Positions 19,301 through 22,379 of a stretch of DNA of 22,379 nucleotides are shown piece by piece. The stretch is taken from positions 1-22,379 of the forward strand of contig JANRLZ010000011.1 in assembly GCA_033762055.1 (NCBI GenBank), in the 5' to 3' direction. The notes beneath the pieces are model-generated. The model saw only the letters and a list, made by a program, of their open reading frames with translations, searched no databases and was not told where the DNA came from. Made by a program: the position numbers and the translations under genes. Numbering within the stretch: the stretch's first letter is position 1; the number at the start of each line of letters is the position of its first letter. This DNA comes from M3007 sp033762055. Its GTDB lineage: Bacteria > Bacteroidota > Bacteroidia > Chitinophagales > Saprospiraceae.

Positions 19301-19534
19301 CGCATCGCCCGGCCCCAGCAACACTCCCGAAAAACTAAGCCTTACATGCGTGCCGCCATTGCCATCCGAACAAAGCGTGGTGGTAAAATTCTGGTTCAGG
19401 CCATAATTGGCCGAAGGGCCGCCGGGATCATAAAATGTCCCGTTGCAATCCGTGATCGGCGTACCATCCATCAAATAACTCTGGGCAGAAATAGCCAAAG
19501 GCAGGAAGCAGACAAGCGCAAGTAGTCCTTTCAT
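13382..19534 (-). CDS. giant SprB-repeat multidomain adhesin with gliding-motility-type C-terminal domain
   Basis: A 2050-residue secreted surface protein. The start at 19534 gives a signal peptide MKGLLALVCFLPLAISAQ; the 16 in-frame codons upstream are not used. Approximate domain order: CUB-like (25-137, with CFYDGPD), PKD (165-248, WNFGDGG), a P-domain-like module (320-462, IEHSWLRDIEITLTCPNG ... NGEWTIGVVDLWAADNG), a second P-like module (610-713), and an FN3-like segment (773-845). Then come thirteen SprB repeats (863-1867) and a CHU_C/type B T9SS C-terminal domain (about 1954-2050: VPTGFTPNGDFENDVLVV, VFDRWGELLYED, GVYVWLLEAEYLDG). SprB-type proteins are moved along the cell surface in gliding bacteria or act as adhesins. 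A near-match promoter (GATATTTG, one mismatch to TAnnTTTG) lies about 20 bp upstream. No protease domain accompanies the P-like modules. Confidence 0.92.
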   Translation of the reverse strand: MKGLLALVCFLPLAISAQSYLMDGTPITDCNGTFYDPGGPSANYGLNQNFTTTLCSDGNGGTHVRLSFSGVLLGPGDALCFYDGPDAASPLLSCSAEYTAGEPFVVQATAANPTGCLTVVFQSDGSGVASGWAAAISCVASCQTVLANLLATAPAPVPADTGWIDICPGERVFFNGAGIYPQNNLFYPQSDLTTTFEWNFGDGGIAYGPNTSHRFDTPGGYIVQLFLTDTLGCTSTNLISQRVRVAPPPVFNLSPVSQICAGDTLHLNAVVDTTLGGNTLSVSPVSASFQTESSRSDSLALPDGTGELYQTSILLTQFSPGQILTDPNDLQSICVNIEHSWLRDIEITLTCPNGQSIILHDHPGNFGGEVFLGEPNDNDNFNPIPGVGYDYCWTPNAPNPTWIQYINSTPVGTLPPGDYSTFDPISDLVGCPLNGEWTIGVVDLWAADNGYIFSWSLEFDPSLYPNIETFTPQFVSWNWNNHPSIYYATPDSISASPQNAGTAGYTFTVTDDFGCVWDTLVSVAVLPPTHPDCYVCATNFPPLPDANICAGDTVFYDATSLTPPIQEVRFESYPEYRLGNANHPHLNPYLSPVGVNSLGYNFLTIPAQQITSVCMDIETDFCADLNIFLRAPNGQQLTLSTGNGGSGDNYKITCFSPSATLPIVGQAAPFNGTYIPEGNWVALAGAPVNGDWSLMVSDGFAPSQFGTVKWWSIGFNAQNNVGYSWTNPGGLSCTNCPAPAAAPLATTTYILTATDSYNCVHTDTATVFVNNFFPAPTGLTMTQLGAASMTWTWNAVASALGYQVSVDGGPWVLPNNGLLSHIVTGVLPNQTVTIEVRCISPTTCVPQVVAASSTFPGCIMFADLISNTDLLCADDTDGSALISISNSTFPVQLFLDANPNPFPNGDLNNILSAGPHSVIVVDALGCRDTVNFTTMAPPPLTPTAGGTNVLCNGDNSGALSVSASGGTGAYGFVWQNCLGGPVLGGAVQNNQFAGCYTVTVTDANGCTATDTVQISEPAAYGFMLESDSVSCFGLSDGSAVIHVTGGTQPYQFLWDNASVDSIANNLNPGNHIVTVTDANQCVASTFVVIFQPSALQISNLPAQNVSCFGGDNGAITAFPNGGTPIYQYLWSDADAQTSQQATGLLAGAYTVTVSDWNGCTVTGSATVGAPAALVVGFINVSGEICAGDCMGQATVNPAGGAGSYQFDWENNLLPDVAAVQNLCPDAYRVTVTDANNCTEVAQVIIPAAVPIDTNFNGIDPTCSGLQNGSIDASISGGATPYQYLWSNGATTQDVQNLPCGLHTLTLTDALGCVKTYPVTLNCPETLTIDNITPQPVSCFGGNNGSATVSSQGGTAPITYQWNDPAAQTGSVAQNLVAGTYTVIISDANGCNTTASVTVSEPAQLIVTTTHTDASCLNYGDGAATAEADGGISPYTYNWGATGTTQTISNLAAGTFFVTVTDANLCTATASATIGQPATNVSVSATQTRFACFGESDGEASVSASGGNGAPFVFTWSNGQTGGGASNLATGLYTVTATDPKGCTGTQIVAIQELDSIEVKVAYAPPICAGYANGVVGVVLIEGGLGMGDSTQYHYMWSLPGAPDLTLVSGFAAGSYTLVVTDFQGCTGSEEFDVVAPPAIALQMAFEDVSCYGFTDGMATVAAVTNAVGAVNYLWSNNETAALADSLAVGNYRVTVTDSKGCTAIGTGVISEPDPLALQFEVTELVCSGDSNASIGSMLSGGSPQYDYQWSNNQTTATISSLNAGWYTLTVTDRNGCTIIDSVQVEQPEALMFTTVLTPPLCFGGRDGRIQLVVSGGDSPYRYRLNNGEFGGSSVFIALGAGNYTLQVIDESGCLAGDTVTLGQPLPVAVSVGIDTTIILGDSLLLSPVVNNAVGLTQFDWASVLVDSFTCADLPDCEEIWVNPGFTNTYRLKVTDANGCIGRDEIRITVEKPRGVYVPTGFTPNGDFENDVLVVHGKSQQVRRVLVFKVFDRWGELLYEDREFPVNQTGRGWDGTFRNQPCDPGVYVWLLEAEYLDGQIELLKGDVTLIR
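13935..16950 (-). repeat. thirteen SprB protein repeats in the adhesin gene
   Basis: The encoded protein has thirteen units of about 75-80 residues. Each has a start like VSCFGGDNGAITA, a middle GGTPxYxYxWSN, and an end AGxYTVTVTDANGCT...P. Conserved cysteines recur once near the start and once near the end of most units, which may form a disulphide in each domain. DNA-level identity between units is low, so they are old duplications rather than recent copies. Confidence 0.88.
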
Positions 19535-19601
19535 GTTTGTTGGTTTAGGATGGCAAATATCGTTAAATCCGAACAAAGTCATGAGGCGCCTTACATTCCC
19601 G

Positions 19602-19609
19602 TATTTTTG
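19602..19609 (+). promoter_or_regulatory. possible Bacteroidota -7 element
   Basis: TATTTTTG matches the -7 consensus TAnnTTTG exactly and lies 26 bp before a possible small gene at 19636. No TTTG is found 19-21 bp upstream, so only half of the promoter is supported. It points away from the adhesin gene, making the intergenic region divergent. Confidence 0.4.
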
Positions 19610-19635
19610 TTCAACTCACCATTCCTTTTTTCCCT

Positions 19636-19752
19636 ATGCTTTATGAAATACTTACCGCCGCTTTTAATTTGTATCCCCCGCGCCGCAATCCGGCCAACCC
19701 GCTCAAGGCGAGTTTTACCAACGGGCGTTTTTGGGCAGTGATACGGGATTGA
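19636..19752 (+). CDS. possible small protein or gene remnant
   Basis: An open frame of 38 codons starting MLYEILTAAFNLYPPRRNP and ending FWAVIRD. Its composition is protein-like, and it lies just after a -7 promoter motif. It has no recognisable domain and could equally be the 5' remnant of a decayed gene or chance. It is the only candidate coding segment in the 341-bp gap between the adhesin and the OmpA-like gene. Confidence 0.25.
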   Translation: MLYEILTAAFNLYPPRRNPANPLKASFTNGRFWAVIRD

Positions 19753-19792
19753 ATCAACCCGCCCCTTCTGCCCTCTCCGGTTTGTCAAAGCG

Positions 19793-19868
19793 TTTATCTC
19801 GTACGAGTGATGTTTTATCTCGTACGAGTGATGTTTTATCTCGTACGAGTGATGTTTTATCTCGTGCG
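19793..19868. repeat. 21-bp tandem repeat, each unit with a 10-bp palindrome
   Basis: Three perfect copies of a 21-bp unit begin with TTATCTCGTACGAGTGATG at 19794, 19815 and 19836. A partial fourth copy (TTATCTCGTGCG) starts at 19857. Each full unit contains the perfect palindrome CTCGTACGAG (19798-19807, 19819-19828, 19840-19849). The 21-bp spacing is two helical turns, so all palindromes face the same side of the DNA. The array starts 8 bp from the end of the OmpA-like gene and lies about 260 bp upstream of the adhesin start. It could be a multi-site operator or a simple repeat expansion. Confidence 0.9.
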
Positions 19869-19875
19869 CTCCGCC

Positions 19876-20979
19876 CTATTTTTCCAGCACCTTGATCTCC
19901 ACGCGCTGGTTGGCTCGATCGGCTTCTTTTGACAAGGCGCGGATACGCGGCTGTGTTTTTCCGTAGCCCCGATGCGTCACCCGATCGGCGGAAATACCCT
20001 TGTCGAGCAGGTAGCGCCGCACTGCCATCGCCCGGTTGGCCGACAACTCGGCGGCAAAATGCTCGTTGGGACGCAGGTTGGTATGGCCGCCCACTTCAAT
20101 TTTGAGTCCGGGATATCGCTGCATAAAACCGGCCAGGGCCGAGAGCGTAAGGTACGAGGCCGAATCGAGCTGGAACTGATCGGCCTTGAAGAACACATGG
20201 CCGAGTTCGAGCACGCTGCCCGGGCGCAGGGTGGCGTATTCAGGGTCGCTTCCCGCCTCGAAGATGACTTTATCCGCTGCGGTAGCCGGTGTTGTCGCCG
20301 GCGCAGCCGGCGGACGGGGTTTGGCTTTGGCGGCAGCCGGTTTGGCTTTGACCGGGGGCGGCAAGGGGTCGAATTCGATCACAATTTTGGCGCTAAAATT
20401 CGCGTGGCTGCCGTCGAATGCCAGGCTTACGGCCTCCACCAGCACGGTATTGGTGACATGGGTGAAGAAATAGTCCGTCACGTCGTACGTGTACAGACGG
20501 CTGTAGGTAAAACCCGACACGCTGCGGAAATTAAACCACACGTCGTAACCGTCTTTCAGGGTGCCGTCGCGTTTTTCGGCGGTAGCCAGTCGCTGGTTGA
20601 TATAGACGCGGGCCACATCATCGGCATTGATTTCCAGCGTGGCCTTCCGCACAGGATCCGGGCCGAGCGGCACGGCCCGATGGAAATAATAGGCTTCGCC
20701 CTCGCTGGTTGATTTCCGGTTGCGCCAGATCGGTACGCTGCCCGGGACGATTTTTGCGTTCCGGTTGTATTCGGCGGCCACGGCTTTGTGTGGTCCGCGG
20801 CGCAAATCGGCGCTGGCTGCCGCCGCCTGTTCGGCCGACAGCGGGTATTCGCCAAAATGCGTCGTGGTGGCGCCGACGTCCCAGCCCGCATCGGTGACGA
20901 TCACCAGCGACGGGCGGGGTTGGGCGGTGAGGAGCAGGGGAAAAAGAAAAAAGGCGGCGCAGATCACCTGAAAAGGCAT
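19876..20979 (-). CDS. OmpA-family outer-membrane protein with a beta-sandwich-like N-terminal domain
   Basis: A 367-residue envelope protein. The start at 20979 gives a signal peptide MPFQVICAAFFLFPLLLTAQ; 18 more in-frame codons upstream are rejected. Residues 22-205 resemble a galactose-binding-like beta-sandwich (EINADDVARVYINQRLA ... YTYDVTDYFFTHVTNTVLVEAVSLAFDG), which is only an impression. A Pro/Ala/Lys-rich linker runs from about 206 to 237. The C-terminal ~115 residues are an OmpA-like peptidoglycan-binding domain: HVFFKADQFQLDSASYLTLSALA, LKIEVGGHTNL, then SANRAMAVRRYLLDKGISADRVTHRGYG. The OmpA domain anchors the protein to peptidoglycan. It lacks the usual N-terminal eight-strand barrel. 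It is followed by the 21-bp repeat array and then the adhesin on the same strand. Confidence 0.85.
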   Translation of the reverse strand: MPFQVICAAFFLFPLLLTAQPRPSLVIVTDAGWDVGATTTHFGEYPLSAEQAAAASADLRRGPHKAVAAEYNRNAKIVPGSVPIWRNRKSTSEGEAYYFHRAVPLGPDPVRKATLEINADDVARVYINQRLATAEKRDGTLKDGYDVWFNFRSVSGFTYSRLYTYDVTDYFFTHVTNTVLVEAVSLAFDGSHANFSAKIVIEFDPLPPPVKAKPAAAKAKPRPPAAPATTPATAADKVIFEAGSDPEYATLRPGSVLELGHVFFKADQFQLDSASYLTLSALAGFMQRYPGLKIEVGGHTNLRPNEHFAAELSANRAMAVRRYLLDKGISADRVTHRGYGKTQPRIRALSKEADRANQRVEIKVLEK

Positions 20980-21096
20980 AAGTACGGCAGCGGTGGTTTG
21001 AAACGCAGGGGCGGGCGGCCACATCCGGAACAAAGAGACGGCATTTTTGGATCGAGATTGCAGGGGGCGGGTGGCACTTTTGTACTAAATTGAAAC

Positions 21097-21128
21097 AAAA
21101 AACCCGATCACCATTCAAGGCAACCGGG
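21097..21128 (-). terminator. intrinsic terminator, likely that of the tmRNA gene
   Basis: On the - strand, CCCGGTTGCC pairs along its full 10 bases with GGTGATCGGG (three G-U pairs) around a TTGAAT loop. It is followed directly by TTTTTT at 21102-21097. It lies 9 bases beyond the tmRNA 3' fragment in the right orientation to end an ssrA transcript. Confidence 0.8.
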
Positions 21129-21137
21129 CATTTTTTG

Positions 21138-21153
21138 TGGAGCTGGCGGGACT
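21138..21153 (-). other. 3' end fragment of tmRNA (ssrA): likely attachment site of an integrated element
   Basis: The - strand reads AGTCCCGCCAGCTCCA. This is the 3' half of the T-arm plus the acceptor strand of a tmRNA; the E. coli ssrA gene ends CTCCCGCCAGCTCCACCA. The 5' half of the T-stem (GCGGGTTC) and everything upstream are missing and replaced by AT-rich DNA. A terminator follows in the expected place. The 3' ends of tmRNA genes are known integration targets of tyrosine integrases, which leave such a short core copy at one end. An ancient deletion of ssrA is the alternative. Confidence 0.7.
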
Positions 21154-21177
21154 AACATCTAAAAGTATAAATAATTG

Positions 21178-21189
21178 ATAGTTAACTAT
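21178..21189. repeat. 12-bp perfect palindrome
   Basis: ATAGTTAACTAT is its own reverse complement and lies 24 bp from the tmRNA fragment inside an AT-rich stretch. Such a site near an att core could bind a recombinase or accessory protein; this is inference. Confidence 0.5.
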
Positions 21190-21210
21190 TTATGGCAGTT
21201 TATTTTTTGG

Positions 21211-21234
21211 GTGGTGTAAAAAGTGGTGTAAAAA
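21211..21234. repeat. 12-bp tandem direct repeat, possible integrase arm sites
   Basis: GTGGTGTAAAAA occurs twice back to back (21211-21222, 21223-21234). A partial inverted relative (TTTTACC) is at 21242-21248. It is about 60 bp from the tmRNA 3' fragment, a common distance for arm-type sites of tyrosine integrases. Confidence 0.6.
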
Positions 21235-21288
21235 TTCACACTTTTACCGTTTTTGGTAGGCTGATTTCACCCCCGATTTTGGATGCTG

Positions 21289-21345
21289 AAAAAACCGTGT
21301 TGCCCCTGCAAGAATGATTGACGGTCAAACACCGGGCAACACGGT
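21289..21345 (-). terminator. 12-bp-stem hairpin with T-run on the - strand, orphan terminator
   Basis: ACCGTGTTGCCC (21294-21305) and GGGCAACACGGT (21334-21345) are perfect 12-bp inverted repeats around a 28-nt loop. The loop contains a second small stem (TTGAC/GTCAA, 21318-21328). On the - strand the stem is followed by a run of six T's, fitting an intrinsic terminator for transcription coming from the right. No - strand gene is visible just upstream (21346-21516), so its gene may be lost, or it may be part of a structured RNA. The rest of the 363-bp gap from 21154 to 21516 holds no gene that I can see. Confidence 0.65.
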
Positions 21346-21504
21346 CGGGACAAAGATAAACTTGTTTATATTTTCACTCGAAACAATATTGGAAGCAATA
21401 CCTGATTTGGTATCCGGTTTATTACTGATATAATTGGGGTAAGGGCGTAACGTTCGAGATGAAAAGATAAGTCTGTCTCCAAAGTCCCTCCAAAATCAAC
21501 ATCG

Positions 21505-21512
21505 TATTTTTG
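21505..21512 (+). promoter_or_regulatory. -7 element of the response regulator gene
   Basis: TATTTTTG matches TAnnTTTG and lies only 4 bp before the ATG at 21517, implying a leaderless or very short-leader transcript. No clear TTTG is found 20 bp further upstream. Confidence 0.45.
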
Positions 21513-21516
21513 CCGA

Positions 21517-22095
21517 ATGAAAATTTTGCTCATCGAGGATGAACCCGAACTCGCTGCCTCTATCTCTGACTTTTTGAAAGTTGAGGGCTACCTTGTCGAA
21601 CTCGCATTAGACTTTCCGACTGCCCACGAAAAAGCAGTAGTCTATGAATACGACTGCCTAATCGTGGACATCAACGGCAGTGCAGGGTTGGACGCGATTC
21701 GCGCCCTGAAAAAATTGCGCTCGGAAGCAGCGACCATCATCATCAGCGCCCGCAACGCGCTCGACGAACGCATTGTCGGACTTGACCTCGGCGCGGATGA
21801 CTACCTCACCAAGCCCCTCTACCTTCCCGAACTAAACGCACGACTCAAAGCCCTGTTGCTGCGGAGGCATTTTGGCGGTAGTTCGGACATCGTTTTCCAC
21901 GAGATTAAGGTTAAATCTGCTCAGCGAAGCGTTTATGTCAATGAGACGCTACTTGACCTCACACCGAAAGAATATGACCTGCTGCTCTATTTTTTTGCAA
22001 ACCAGCACTGTGTCCCGCGCCGTGAAAGCATCGCCGAACATCTGCTCAGCGCGGGTTTGATTTTGGCGGGGATGTTGGTTTTGGTTTGGAAATAA
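21517..22095 (+). pseudogene. OmpR-family response regulator, truncated and with an internal deletion
   Basis: A 192-codon frame encoding a two-component response regulator. The receiver domain (1-115) keeps the acidic pair Glu7-Asp8, phospho-acceptor Asp51, Ser77 and Lys99 in DDYLTKP. After Asp51-Ile52 the family's MLP motif is missing (the sequence goes to NGSAGLDAIRALKKL), a likely three-codon in-frame loss. The winged-helix DNA-binding domain starts normally (LDLTPKEYDLLLYFFANQHC ... ESIAEHL) but stops at about residue 176, before the recognition helix. The last 16 residues (LSAGLILAGMLVLVWK) are a hydrophobic helix unlike any response regulator and look like the tail of a membrane protein joined by deletion. 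No sensor kinase is adjacent. Loss of DNA binding is very likely, so it is called a pseudogene. Confidence 0.75.
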
Positions 22096-22134
22096 ACGTT
22101 TTGTCCGTTCGCGTCGGAGCGATTGACTGTTGAA

Positions 22135-22379
22135 CTACTGCAAATCGGTGCCAATGCTTTGGCCTAAAGTCCATTGCAGTTGTGGCGGCGGTATGTACCC
22201 GGCGAGTAATTCGCCAGTTTCAGGGTTTTGCCAATCGTGGAGCGCGGGGTCAAACATCCATTCCTCGAAATGCTCAAGCAATTTCGGCGGATGTGTGCCG
22301 GCCTTCGATTGTTTGGGAAGGTTGAAGCCGAAACGGAAGGCTTCATGGCTGCGAAAATGTTGTCGAGCGCGGCGGCGTA
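22135..22379 (-). CDS. 3' end of an unidentified gene, start beyond window
   Basis: A frame on the - strand is open from the window edge to a TAG at 22135, giving 80 residues. It reads RRRARQHFRSHEAFRFGFNL, PKQSKAGTHPPKLLEHFEEW, MFDPALHDWQNPETGELLAG and YIPPPQLQWTLGQSIGTDLQ. The coherent, aromatic and proline-rich composition supports a real protein C-terminus, and it outcompetes the ATG-started frame overlapping it at 22164-22346. I do not recognise the family. The frame has no start in view except an internal Met. It converges on the response regulator remnant, with 39 bp between the stops. Confidence 0.6.
   Translation of the reverse strand, partial: RRRARQHFRSHEAFRFGFNLPKQSKAGTHPPKLLEHFEEWMFDPALHDWQNPETGELLAGYIPPPQLQWTLGQSIGTDLQ

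Larger units (their letters stand above)
21138..22379. mobile_element. one end of a putative ssrA-integrated genomic island (runs out of window)
   Basis: The DNA to the right of the tmRNA fragment differs from the left. It has an AT-rich segment with a palindrome, a 12-bp tandem repeat that may be integrase arm sites, an orphan hairpin, a decayed regulator gene and an unidentified partial gene. No integrase is visible in the window. If the reading is right, the element continues beyond 22379 and an intact ssrA on the - strand lies at its far end. Extent and type are inference. Confidence 0.4.

Noticed and set aside
18665..19525. 286-codon open frame on the + strand opposite the adhesin
   Set aside because: It lies fully antisense to a clearly real gene, has low-complexity Arg/Gly/Ile composition with no domain, and arises from the biased codon use of the adhesin.
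21138..21153. Reading the tmRNA-like fragment as part of a tRNA gene
   Set aside because: The acceptor/T-arm bases match the tmRNA 3' end, and no anticodon or D-arm, nor a matching acceptor strand, is found in the adjacent DNA on the - strand.
22164..22346. 60-codon - strand frame starting with ATG near the right edge
   Set aside because: It overlaps a longer, more protein-like frame (22135-22379) that is open to the window edge; the ATG frame is Arg/Ser/Asn-rich noise.

Overview
The window looks like the chromosome of a Bacteroidota member, most likely near the Saprospiria. The evidence is a giant SprB-repeat adhesin with a gliding-motility-type C-terminal domain, a second secreted protein with a type IX secretion (T9SS) sorting domain, an OMP_b-brl_3/TonB-type receptor, a SusA-like GH13 enzyme, promoters matching TTTG-N20-TAnnTTTG, and start codons without clear Shine-Dalgarno sequences. 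The class-level placement is inference.

Region 1 (1-2864, + strand) is the end of a respiratory complex I operon: the 3' part of nuoM, then nuoN. Between them sit a two-helix membrane protein and an S4-type RNA-binding protein, coupled by an ATGA overlap. A lipoprotein with an SH3-like domain (2891-4078) may be the last gene of this transcript.

Region 2 (4082-7937, - strand) holds an exported protein of unknown function and a 939-residue outer-membrane beta-barrel receptor. Region 3 (8069-9670, + strand) holds a hicB-hicA toxin-antitoxin pair with a very good Bacteroidota promoter, a conserved-looking unknown protein, a degenerate 9-bp periodic repeat and a GlsB/YeaQ-type membrane protein ending in a strong hairpin. 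That hairpin ends only about 10 bp before a secreted GH13 enzyme (9726-11636).

Region 4 (11642-19534, - strand) is a T9SS cargo pair. The first gene encodes a 2050-residue multidomain adhesin (CUB-like, PKD, two P-domain-like modules, 13 SprB repeats, C-terminal sorting domain). The second encodes a seven-repeat SBBP beta-propeller protein with a type A sorting domain. Upstream of the adhesin lies a 341-bp intergenic region with a small possible gene and a 21-bp tandem repeat in which each unit carries the palindrome CTCGTACGAG.

Region 5 (19876-22379) holds an OmpA-family protein with an unusual N-terminal domain and then a striking boundary. On the - strand, 16 bases identical to a tmRNA (ssrA) 3' end are followed by a good intrinsic terminator, but the rest of the tmRNA is missing. 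To the right come a 12-bp palindrome, a 12-bp tandem repeat, a 12-bp-stem hairpin, a decayed OmpR-family response regulator and the 3' end of an unidentified gene. The simplest reading is an attachment-site junction of an element integrated at the 3' end of ssrA. This is the most interesting non-coding signal in the window. No CRISPR array, intact insertion sequence, rRNA or tRNA was seen, and no wholly new system could be demonstrated from the sequence alone.
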